Below the pieces are notes generated by a model. That model saw nothing but the letters and a program-made list of their open reading frames with translations, did not search any database and was not told where the DNA came from. A stretch of DNA of 64,000 nt from Melastoma dodecandrum (Eukaryota; Streptophyta; Magnoliopsida; Myrtales; Melastomataceae). Both the position numbers and the translations under genes were made by a program. Below are positions 45,776 to 56,894 of this stretch, in pieces; positions within the stretch are counted from its first letter, which is position 1; every line of letters starts with the position of its first letter. The stretch covers positions 62,001-126,000 of the forward strand of contig JARUPY010000465.1 of assembly GCA_029817715.1 (NCBI GenBank), in the 5' to 3' direction.

Positions 45776-47150
45776 TTCCGCCCTCCGAAGGGTGACGAGG
45801 ATTGGGGGTCGTGGTTAGGGTTCAGGGAAGGAAAAGGGATGAAGGAGAGGAGGAAGGAGGAGACGCGGTTTCTGTTTTGCGGCCAGAGGAAAGGGGAAGG
45901 GGAGAGGAGGGGAAAGGCGTTGGAGAAGGCAAGTGATATAATAAGGGGTGGGAAAAACTGAAAAAAAGAGGGGTTTGGTTTAACGCGTGTATGCCGCGTA
46001 AGAATTTTTGTTAGGGAGGAGGGGGTGGGGGTGGGGGATTTGGATTAAAAAAGACTCATCCAGATCAGCGAATGGAAGTGTGGAGTCAAAATTTAAATTT
46101 TTACATTTGGGAGAATCGAAAATTAATTTCTTATCCTCAGGGTTTTTGCTTTGCGTTTTTTCTTAGTTTGACCACCCTGTTTGGTGTGTTGTTCCTTTTT
46201 TTTTAGTTTGGTCCTGCCCTGTCCCCACTTCTTTTACTTACTTTCCCCCGGCCCTTTTGACTTCATGGGTTTCACATGAGACGAACCCCCCCCCCCCCTC
46301 CCGAACCCCCGAACCATCGAACTGAGTTCGCAGGTTGTCGGAATTTAATGGGAAACCCCCCCCCCCCCACCCCACCTCCACCCCATCCCAGCCCCTTCTC
46401 CACCTTTTGTCCTTTTTCTCATGAGAATTTTGTTCACGAGGATCCCTCCTCCCCCCCCCCCGACGTGTACCAATTAATTTATACCTTATCATCTTATAAG
46501 GCAATATTAAATAATAATAATAAAAAGTGACCGAGCTGATAATTAGTAATTAATTGTATGGCGTGCAGAGGCGGGGCACGGGGGGAGACCCGCACAACGA
46601 CCCGTTAAACACGTTTTGTGGCCGGTCCCACTCCCCCACCCCATCCCATTCCCATGCTTGACTCAAATCGGTTCAAAGTCTCCTCAGTGCTACTGAAATT
46701 CGTCAATACCTTATTTGTGAGGTAAACAAAAGAGAAGCGATTGTCTGTTTTGGGGGGGGGGGGGGGATTTCCTTTGGAAAAAGAAAGCAAAGGTGTTTTT
46801 GGTGGAATCGGGAAGACTTTGGGATGTTGACCCGTAATTTAATTTCTTGCGTGACGTTTATTTTTAATTTAATACGACCTGTAATGGTGGCTTAATTTTA
46901 TTACCGAATGATAGGCCACCACGTGTTCACATGCACACCAGTTCCCTCCACCGCACCGCATCGGATCACCTCCCCCCCTCCAAAAAACAATAGTGACCGT
47001 TATATAGGGCTCCCCTTGATTCTCAACGGCTACTTCCGAAAGAGAAGAAGAGAAATCCAATCGGAATTCAGTCCCCCCTGACTATCAGATGAACATTTGG
47101 TCGGTCGGGACGTCGTCCACCCATCTGACCAGGCGTCGTCTCCTCAGGAG
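45776..47150. other. Intergenic with C/G homopolymer tracts
   Basis: No gene is supported. C runs lie near 46287, 46358 and 46450, and a G run of about 18 near 46752. Open frames here are created by these runs. An AT-rich ATAATAATA stretch lies at 46510-46525. Confidence 0.4.
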
Positions 47151-48870
47151 GTCATGGCCTTCTCTACTTCTAGGTTCGGCAAGGTAGGATCGGTTTTCCG
47201 TTGACCGTGCCTCGAGTTCGTGTTGATTAGGATAGGTATGGCTGGGGAAGGCTGGTCAATGTACCTAATTGTATGTTTCCTTGATTTAACTGCAAAGAAT
47301 CGGTAGAGAACAGTGGAGTCAGCGGTGGAGCATTGCTAACTTTGTAGATGCTTTATCTTATAGCATTCTGTGAAAATCAAGTTCACTTCCCAAAATCAAG
47401 AAGAGCCCTCATCGAAAAGCTTCTCCTCTGAGTTGGTTCCTGAGGAAGAAGGCGTGTTATTACTTGGAGAGGAAAATCAGAATGCTTCAGGTGATCTGCT
47501 GACCGTCGTGTTCGACTGGAGTACAACCTGCCTCTTTGTTGAGATACTCATGCATCTCTTTCCTTTCAGGAGGTCAATGGCATGAACTTGAGTCTCGATG
47601 AATCTTCAGGCGATGTGAATCCACATTATTGTAGAGTGCCAAGAGAGAAGATGGCCGCAAAAGAGGCTTCGCACCAGGCCATGGAGGCTCGGAAAGCTGC
47701 GATGGTGGAGGCTTCTTGGTGCCGTATACTTAGAGCAGCCAGGTAAGAGGAGGAACGATGCCGAATCCTCGAGATAACTGCAGCTGCTCTTCTTGTTTTA
47801 ACATGCTTGGAAGCTAATCTCATTGTCTGTTTGGTAGGATCGACACTAAAGAAGCAGAATCGTTGCTTAAGCTGGCCGAGAACAATGCTTCTGAAGCTTT
47901 TACTGCTTTGGGAGTGGTCATGTTTCGATGCACCTAATTTCCCTCAGAAGTGTCCCAAAATATGCACTTCATCGGCGGATGCAGGTGGCTCTACGACTCA
48001 CACTGTTACAGCATCATTTGAAACAGCATTCGACGTAGACAGAGAAGTGACCACAGCTGTGAAAAATGCATTCACCCGGCTTGCGACCGGCTGTGAAAAA
48101 TGCATTCCTGGTAAAGCATGTATCTCGGCTAGAAAAAGAGGTTGAGGAACCGAAGAACAGAAGGATGTTTGCGACAGAAAAAGTGATAGGAACTGATGAG
48201 GCTGGCTGGCAAGGAAAAACAGGTGGCTTCAGCAAGGCAGGAGGAGGAGATGGCACGGACCAAGCTGGTCTAGGAAACATCTTGGTCAGGCCAGTATACA
48301 CACAAGAAAGAGAGAAGATGAAACAGTTGAATGTCAACTGGAGATTACGCATATGCGAAGCAAAACAAGAAATCACAGATAACTGCGACAGCCTTGACAA
48401 GGTTATGGTGAGGCATGTCCCTAGACTAGAAAGGGACAACATGGGTTCGAGCTTGAAGGAGGAGTTCATCCCCAAAGCTAAAGGAGGCGCGGCAAATATA
48501 GATTCGCAGGGGGAACACGCAAGGGGGTCTCGACCAGATCTTAGTCGAGCACAAACTGAGGCTCGAAAGGGAGAAAGTCCTCGCCGCTCGGCAGCCAGAA
48601 CAAGCGGAAAAAGGACAGTCCAGAGCAACAAAAACATGTAGAAGAAGCGAGGGACAGGGAGTTACGTGAAGCGTGGGGCGGCGATGAAGCGGAGGCTCAA
48701 ACGCGATAAGGCAAGTCCTTGTCCTCAAAAATATTCTCGTAATGAATCAAAAAATTTGTTCTCTCTTCCTTCGATCATGATAATGACAATTTCATTTGCA
48801 GGCGGCTCGGATCAAAGCCCAAGAGGAGGAAAGGATGAAAGCACTGAGGGGATCCACTTAAATCCCCTCC
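47151..48870 (+). pseudogene. Decayed gene of plant 'KHVSRLE-repeat' family
   Basis: Ordered pieces of one plant-specific protein family of unknown function can be read, in changing frames. They are EARKAAMVEASWCRILRAAR (47680-47742), IDTKEAESLLKLAENNASEA then ALGVVMF (47840-47935), KICTSSADAGGSTTHTVTAS and ETAFDVDREVTTAVKNAF (47960-48070), then repeats LVKHVSRLEKE, ILVRPVYTQEREKM, VMVRHVPRLERDN and, after a frameshift near 48520, ILVEHKLRLEREK. The end piece RELREAWGG is followed by a stop. The last exon pair DK-AARIKAQEEER uses a GC donor (GATAAG|GCAAGT, 48710) to acceptor 48801. Candidate 5' exons at 47154 and 47370-47500 are unsure. At least three frame breaks suggest a pseudogene; a badly annotated live gene is less likely. 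Confidence 0.65.
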
Positions 48871-49333
48871 CCCCCACTCGTACAGCTTGGTTGTTGTATA
48901 AACGGTACTTTCTAGTTCTTACTCCCGCCCCAACTTTGTGATTATGATGCGACACTGTTGAAGTCCTGGCCGGAGCCGCCTTGTTTGAATTCTCCCGACA
49001 CCATTTGCATTATTACCAGTGCGACCACATTGTCTCAAATATTATGTTCAATTCAACCAATTATTAGTGTTAGACTCCATAAAAAGTTGCAAAAATCTGC
49101 TAGTCGCAAAAAGAGAAATATAAACTGCACAGCAGCATTGTCATTTTCAATAGTACCCCCGACAGAAAAAGCGCCCCTTCAACTTCCGTTCAACTCACGA
49201 CAGATGCGTGGCTTCCTCATTTACCTTCCCGACATTTCATCTGAACTCCTGTCCGAAACCAACCGAAGTCTCCTAAACTAGTTTCAAAAGAGCAAGTCTA
49301 GGCAGAGAGACCCACTTCTTCTTCGTAGAAAAA
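48871..49333. other. Intergenic, upstream of LRR gene
   Basis: No gene or repeat is seen. The last 40 bases (CACTTCTTCTTCG) look like a leader. Confidence 0.3.
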
Positions 49334-50836
49334 ATGGGTGTCTCGTTCCTTCTTGCCTTCCTCTTCCTCCGCTTGGCGCCTTCCATCTCCTCAAATCCCG
49401 AAGGTTATCGAATCCCATCCCACCTTTCACCCCCCACAACCGAACAGTGATTCCTTTCCATCTGGGTTTTGCGTTTTTGTTGTAAAGGCGGTTGATTTAT
49501 TCCTTCTTTGGCCCTTGGTTCAGGCGACGCGCTTCATGCCCTGAGGACGAGGTTGTCTGATCCTAACAACGTGCTTCAGAGCTGGGATCCCACCCTCGTC
49601 AACCCCTGCACCTGGTTCCACGTCTCCTGCGATTCCGACGGCCACGTGGTTCGCCTGTCTGTGGCAACCCCCAGCGCACCTTGCCTTGTCCTCCAGAGTG
49701 GTCTCCTTGTGGGCGTCCTGATGATTTGTTCTTTCTTTCCTTGCAGGGATTTGGGCAACTCTAATGTTTCTGGGACTTTGGGACCGGAGCTTGGCCGCCT
49801 CAAGCATCTCAGATACTTGTAATTTCTTATATTTTCCCTTGTTGATGGTTGTCGAATCTCTCTTAGTTATGCTAATCCTAGTTTCAATCGAACTGTATTC
49901 CCGTTTTTGTTCGACTCTTCGTCTCAGTTAATAAATTTGATGTTTTCGTAATGATATTAGAGTCTTCGTTTATCCGGATGTCGCTCTTAGTTTTTTGCCG
50001 TAATTTGTGCAGGGAACTCTACAGGAATGACATTAAGGGGAACATCCCAAAGGAGTTGGGAAATTTAGAGAATCTTATCAGCATGGATTTGTACGAGAAC
50101 CAGATGGAGGGACCTATTCCAAGATCCTTCTCCAAATTGAAATCGCTTAGATTTCTGTAAGCATGTTTTATCCGTTGGTTTACCGGACCTTTCGTTATTC
50201 TTTTCTGTTTGGAGTCGAGAAATTGTGTCTGATCGAATTGATTTGGCCTTCATGTTTGCTTGATGGTGACTAGTCGTCTTAACAATAACAAGCTATCAGG
50301 ACGTATACCAAGGGAACTCACCTCACTTTCAAATCTCAAAATTTTGTGAGTGAGGCTATAAGCTTGATATTGGATTCGTTTTGTTCTAGCTTTTCCGAGT
50401 TCTGTCTCTCACGCCCCCAATTTCTTATATTTTTTTCTTCAGCGACGTATCGAAGAATGATCTGTGCGGTACAATTCCAGTGGATGGCCCATTTGCAAGT
50501 TTCCCAATGGAAAGGTTTAATCACATTGTCTTAATCTCGCTTCTGCCTTTTGTTGTCCGTAATCATTTGCCCTGCAAATATAATCATTGACATTTTGAGT
50601 ATGAATCCAACTGCTGGTATGGTAACATCTTGATCATTAACGAAGTATCAATATCACGCCGCCTTGGTTGTTGACACCCCGGTTTTCTTACGTTATCACC
50701 AAAACCCACCTCAGCGTATAACTCACGAAATGATTTAAACCTAGCTAATCAGTTACTATTTGATGTCAGCTTCGAGAACAACTGGCTCAGTGGACCCGAG
50801 CTGCAAGGGTTGGTGTCGTACGACTTCGGATGCTGA
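49334..50836 (+). CDS. Small secreted leucine-rich repeat protein
   Basis: Seven exons: 49334-49403, 49524-49656, 49747-49818, 50013-50156, 50274-50345, 50443-50514 and 50770-50836, giving 209 residues. A signal peptide ([19 protein letters not shown]) is followed by an LRRNT domain with the [16 protein letters not shown] cysteine pair and about five 24-residue plant LRRs ([17 protein letters not shown] and onward). It ends SYDFGC. There is no transmembrane or kinase part. It resembles the ectodomain of SERK receptors and the free LRR proteins of the Arabidopsis At5g21090 type, which act in the apoplast or endosomes in defence. Middle exons are 72 or 144 bases, that is one or two LRRs per exon. 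Confidence 0.92.
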
Positions 50837-51410
50837 AAAGAGGTTAGAAAGAGATTACTTCTGCCTTCAGGCACCATTCCCTGTAGTTTTTTGGAGAAGA
50901 GAGGTTGTTGTAGTATGAATAGAACAGATCTAATCTCGAAAAGGTTGTTGAAATGGAAATGATGGTTTGGTTTCTTTCCTATCCCGGCACTTTTACTTTA
51001 GTCTGTCGAGTGAATGTGAGTTGGGAGCTTGCTTGTGATATTGGATGTATTCCAGTTTGTGTCAAGAGTTATAATCTTAAAAGCATATGAAATGGGGCCC
51101 CATCCAAATTGCAGGCATCTTAACTACAAAAGGGTGTTTTCTGTACAAATTTTACACCTGCAGCATGAATTTATAAACCCAAGATCAAACCCCTTAAGAG
51201 GGTGTTTAAGATTATATAACACTGATAAATCTCCCAATGAAGGGATTGACATCAAATGTTAATCGTGAACTGATCACTATAAATCTAAAATCTTGCTCTC
51301 CTTCGTCTTCTCCACTCATCCGTACGCCACTATAACTTAAATGTTTGTTTATTCTCATCCAACTCCAAGTCAAGCCAAAATTTTGTTTTCCCAAAACCTC
51401 CATCTCAGTT
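50837..51410. other. Convergent intergenic region
   Basis: 3' UTRs of the LRR gene and the ADA1 gene. No other feature is seen. Confidence 0.3.
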
Positions 51411-52454
51411 TTACGGGCTGCGGTCGAAAGAATGCGTGAGTACTTTCTCGAGTTGCACCGGCCAGTGTGGCCCGAGCATCCCTGGGTTCAACTCTGCCGC
51501 ATTACGTAGATCCAACATTGACAACGGAAACGGAGAGCTCAAATTTACTGGTCTCGGGACGAACTTCCCTGGTGCTATTTTGACTACTGCGGGCAGCGGA
51601 GATTCCCGTTTCTTGGACCTTGCAATACTCATGGCGGGAGCAATCACACCCTTTAGGTATGCATTGAGCGTGTTGTTCAACAAATCAGCACATCCGACCG
51701 AGACTTCGATTCCTTCCATCTCCAGCTTATCCTCCATCAAGCTTTTCAACGAATTAGTGCACGGCAGAACACCACTACTCTGGCAGCTTGCTGTATCAAA
51801 CTTGTTACTCCGGTAAATTTCTGAAACGACTTTCCGGGATCTGCCGAAATCTACTGAAATGCCGAGAGGAGCCGTGACCAGGCTTTTACTCTGAATTCCG
51901 GGGCTCCCGGCCAGCTGCTCGACCTCCTCTCCATCCTCAACAGAAGTTACAGGAGGCCGGCTACCCAGAGACTGCAATTCGGGGGGACTCTGTAGATTCG
52001 GAGCCGATTCCTTTGACGCGACATTCTGCGTCTTCCCATGAGGACCCAGCGGACTTGGACGGTCACGAAACTTGCAACTCCGGTTGCCAATCGACCTAAC
52101 TTTCCTTGGGGATGGGGGGAATCCTAAACCAGACAACGACTGCACGTAACTCTTCTCTTTCCCAACGACAGGTTGGAACTGCTCGAGCTTACTGCTCCGA
52201 TTTGCTGATGGACATTCGCGTGGACAGGAAGCATTCTTCAAAATCGAACGAATAAGGTCATTATGGAGACGGATCGTCTCCCTCCCGATGAGTTTAATGC
52301 AAACCTTATCAAACTCGGACTTGCTAATCCTGGAAGTGAACATTCTGCCCAACTGGTAAAAGTACTTCTCCGCTCTCTCATGCCCGATCTTACTAACTAT
52401 CATGGACTTCAACCGCCGAATATCTACTCGGCCGTGTTGTCGAATCTGCACCAT
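51411..52454 (-). CDS. ADA1: SAGA complex subunit ADA1 (Hfi1/TADA1)
   Basis: A single coding exon of 347 residues. The N-terminus carries the conserved SAGA-Tad1 block: RRLKSMIVSKIGHERAEKYF, then FDKVCIKLIGRETIRLHNDL and IRSILKNASCP. The C-terminal part has a second conserved patch near LEMEGIEVSVGCADLLNN. ADA1 is a structural subunit of the SAGA histone acetyltransferase coactivator, in the nucleus. The frame is open 16 codons further up, but the chosen ATG at 52454 follows a CATTGCTGAG acceptor-like site, suggesting a spliced 5' UTR. The start of the neighbouring RPS29 gene lies 936 bases away in the opposite direction. Confidence 0.88.
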   Translation of the reverse strand: MVQIRQHGRVDIRRLKSMIVSKIGHERAEKYFYQLGRMFTSRISKSEFDKVCIKLIGRETIRLHNDLIRSILKNASCPRECPSANRSSKLEQFQPVVGKEKSYVQSLSGLGFPPSPRKVRSIGNRSCKFRDRPSPLGPHGKTQNVASKESAPNLQSPPELQSLGSRPPVTSVEDGEEVEQLAGSPGIQSKSLVTAPLGISVDFGRSRKVVSEIYRSNKFDTASCQSSGVLPCTNSLKSLMEDKLEMEGIEVSVGCADLLNNTLNAYLKGVIAPAMSIARSKKRESPLPAVVKIAPGKFVPRPVNLSSPFPLSMLDLRNAAELNPGMLGPHWPVQLEKVLTHSFDRSP

Positions 52455-53184
52455 CTCAGCAATGACTGCCGAGTCGACAGAATTGACTATACAAACATAC
52501 AAACCCCCAAACTTCGAGTCACTATCCCTAAACCCTAATTCTCCTACCCTGCTCTATCACCATCTGCACGCAATCATCAACTACAACGTCAGTCATCAAA
52601 ACCGCAATGTCAATCGACCCAGAAAATAAAAAACCCTAATTTCATGATCCAGCTCAGAACTAAAGCAAAATCCGAGGCGGATCACAAAAGCCCCACACTA
52701 ATCCCGAACCCTAAGCAACGAATATCCCCGAAAGGAATCACCCATCACCCAATCAGAAAGATTCCGGAAACACCCACAATCGATCAAATGCCACGACGAC
52801 GAAGAGGTCAAAATTGGCAAGCTGACACAATTGGGATCAGAAAATCGATCGAACCCTAGCAAAACAACCAGACCCGAGTTACGCCCTCGACCACGGGGTT
52901 TGACCTTCTCGTTTACCCTCCACCCAAAAAAAATGAAAAAAAAAACGATTCGGGAAAAAAATATTCGGGGGGAGAAAAAGAGAAGAAGAAGAAAAAGAAA
53001 AAGCGTCCGACGACCGCAGCGAATGGAAGAAAAAAGAAATAATAAAAAGAGGGAAAAGAAAAGGGCCACGTGCTTGCTTGCTCGGGTTCGGTCTGTTCGG
53101 ACGAGTGTTGGAGTTGGAGTTGAGTTGCGAGTCGTCGTAACTAACGAAACAACGTTAGAAAGTACAGTTCCCCCTCTTAACTAT

Positions 53185-53345
53185 CCTGACGGCCCAAATA
53201 TTTTATCAACTGGGCCGTTCACATGGGCCTGGGCCCAATTTTCGTAGCTAGGGTTGGACCGGCGTCGATGTATATAAAGCGCCCGCCTCCTTTTTCCCGG
53301 ACATATCGAACCGCCATCTGAGTCCTCCATTTTTTTAGGGTTTGT
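53185..53345. promoter_or_regulatory. RPS29 promoter: site II cluster, TATA box, telo-box
   Basis: Between 53185 and 53240 there are four or five GGCCCA/TGGGCC motifs, including the palindromic pair TGGGCCTGGGCCCA at 53224-53237. TATATAAA lies at 53271-53278, about 110 bases before the RPS29 ATG. TTTAGGGTTT (a telo-box on the minus strand) lies at 53334-53343 in the leader. Site II plus telo-box is the known signature of plant ribosomal-protein promoters. The site II cluster may also serve ADA1 on the other strand. The part 52455-53184 holds the ADA1 leader and is purine-rich at 52925-53065. Confidence 0.75.
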
Positions 53346-53389
53346 ACCGCCGACGCCGAGAGAGGGAGGGAGGGAGCTGCCGAAGGGGG

Positions 53390-54132
<743 letters not shown>

Positions 54133-56894
54133 TGCAATCCCCGAGGTCCATCCATCCATCGTGAGCCTTTGTTGTCGGATGGAAGAAGTGGAGGAAGTAG
54201 AAGGACAATGCCATAGTTTATGATGATTCTTGAAATTCCGAGTATTATCCAGTTTATGATACTTTCTACCTCTTGAATATCTTTACAGGCTGTTTCACTG
54301 GTAGTGTGATCTGTAGATTTTCCAGAGGCATAAAAGGTGGGATGCCAAAAGTGGGGGATATGGTACAGTATTGTTAATTCTCCTCTGTTTCCTCAGTCTT
54401 ATTCCTTTCACCTTCCACCAGTAGAGAAAGCTGATCTGGCATCCTGGAGGACGATCACTTTAGAATCTCCTTTGGAAGATCAAGTTCTTGCCTTTTAAAA
54501 GTTTCCCTTCCCATTAAAGTAATGATGCGAACTTAGGGCGTGGGCCGCACTCTTTCAACACTCCCTTGTTTAATCAGCAGCAGGCCAACGAGACTAAGTA
54601 GTTTCACATGATGCGGGTGTGTTTGTGGGGGCTACCCAAAAGTGAGGAAACTCACTCACCACCTTGTAATGGCATGAATCCCCCACATGGATTTGTGGAT
54701 ACAGTGTTTCCGTGTGGAGTCATATGCTGATTATTATGAGGAATGATTGGGGGAGGGCGTGTGTGTGTCGGTGGAGGGGAATGTATGTTTCTTTTGGGTG
54801 GCAAACCGACTCATCTCCCCCCCTTTTGTTTTCACAGACATGATTACCTTCCCTCCCCTTTTGATGTCCTTCTCTTCATATCTATCTAAAGTTTTTGCTG
54901 CATCCCGTTTTCCCCTTGAGGAGGCCACCACGGTTAATGCAAGAAAATTTAATATACATGGCAGGCATTCAATGTATTCCCCCATCTCCACTTCATGTCA
55001 TGTGGAGGTTGGAAGAGTGTGGACCTTCCACAGTAACTTTTGTTTTTGTTTTTGTTTTTCATTCCATTTGTAGTTGACAGCGATGATTAACTACTCTAAG
55101 AGGGGAATGGACAAGCCAAACCTTCTAATCAGGGGTGTTGCATTGCATTGCTTTTAAACTAATCTTATAAGGACAGTTTATTTTAATCTCTCCTAGACTT
55201 TGTTGGGGCGATAGTCGCTACTTAGCTAAAGGCCTCTCTACTATTAATAAGTTGAAGTTGCACTGTCAATTCACTTGACCCACCCCCCTCCCCCCGAATT
55301 TTCTTTCCTTGGATCTTGCTCTATTTTTAGTCGTAGCTTTTGCTTAGTCAAGTAATTTATAGTCTTTAAAAAGAAATAGTTTTAAAGTCATGTCTTGACT
55401 TGGTTTTTTTTTGCCCTTAGATGTGGTGGAATTAAATGACTTTTGGAATAAGCCTGATTTCTATATGATGTTATTACATGAAATCCTTTCTAATTTCGAT
55501 TTGGTCGATTAGTGAATACGTATTACACATTGATTTGGTGCATCAAACCCTTCCTTGCTACCCGACGACACTAAATGGTGTGATTTGGTCCTAAGACAAG
55601 TAAAAAGAGCAGCACAAAAAGGGGGACAGGGAAAGGAAAAGGAGAGGGGGTGGGGGGTGGTGATGGTGGTGCATTTGCTAAGCAATGTGTTTGGTTTGTT
55701 GGTTAGTCCCTAAGCGAAAGTGATTTAGAATCTTATCACTTCAATTTTTTTTCTTTGCTTTTAACAAGAAAATATCAATTAACTAATCATCTCGATCTGA
55801 AAACTTAGGGAATCACCAAGCATGCGCATACCCATCTTACAAAAAAAAATAGAAGTTTGGTATTTGTGTTTTTCACGTGTTACATTTGTTAGGAGTTGAC
55901 CCTCGCCCAAAAATCGACATACATGCCCCCCCCCAATACCTTCCTCTTCCTCCCCACATTGTCATTTTCATTTCACCCTCTTCAATGTCCCGGGAATCAA
56001 TTTTTATTACAAGCACAAATGTTGCTCGTGATTTTTTTTTCTAAATAAAATGTTATTAGGTTAAAGACAAGCACATATCGACCGTACGTCAGATGAAACA
56101 GTCCATCATCACTAAAACCCAAAAACACAACGACTGATCAATTAACAACATGCACTACTATTCTATTGGTTTTGTTTTCTTATAGAGAAAGCAAAAACAA
56201 AAAAAAGGGTGAAGGTGTTTAGACAAGGTTTTTATATTAATAATGAGGTGTTGAGATTGAAAGTTATAAAATTCTCGTACTAATGTCCTTAATTTAATGT
56301 TTGGAATATTAATTTTATTGAAATAATTAAAAAAATTAATGTTTGAAATATCGATTTTTCTAATTTTATAGAACAAAATCGATATTTAAATAATAATTTA
56401 AAAATATTAGTCAATAACTTTATTAACTAATACCAGCGTTGAGCCAAGCCAATCCTTTCAAGACATCATTCCCAAATTCCAATGTCCCCGAAAGATTAAA
56501 GTGAGAAGAAAAAGTAAAGTTAAAGACAGAAGGAAAGAATATAAAAAAAATTACTAATTAAAAAATTAAAAAAAAATGAAGCTCTTTCTTTTTCCCTTTT
56601 TCACTTCAGTTCTACTCTCTTCCCCAAATCTCTCCTCTTTCACTTCTCCGAAATCTTGTCCTAAAACAAGTTCTGCCCAGTTGTTTTGTTGCTCAGGAGG
56701 GAGATGCCCGGTTCCCATTCCGCTGCAAGGTTCCACCTTTCTTGATCTCTCTTGCATTACGAATCAAGCTTGCTTTATGGGTTCTTGTTTCTTCACCTCC
56801 TGTGAAATCCTCAGAATAGAGGATCACCCGGAGACCGTAATGTGAAGAAACGTCACAGGCACAGCGTCGGTGGTTGTCCTTTTTCTTTCCGAGT
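54133..56894. other. Long intergenic region before QWRF gene
   Basis: No coding gene is supported. 54133-54500 is the RPS29 3' side. A GT-rich tract lies at 54757-54775. 56200-56440 is strongly AT-rich with a partly repeated phrase AATGTTTG-AATAT at about 56297 and 56338. 56570-56850 is the probable leader of the QWRF gene; a short frame there starting MKLFLFPFFTS is an upstream ORF candidate but not convincing. Confidence 0.35.

Noticed and set aside
46238..46790. Proline- and glycine-rich frames
   Set aside because: Created by C and G homopolymer runs; no conserved content.
54133..54450. Possible box C/D snoRNA near RPS29
   Set aside because: ATGATGA and CTGA-like boxes occur but lack the terminal stem and correct spacing.
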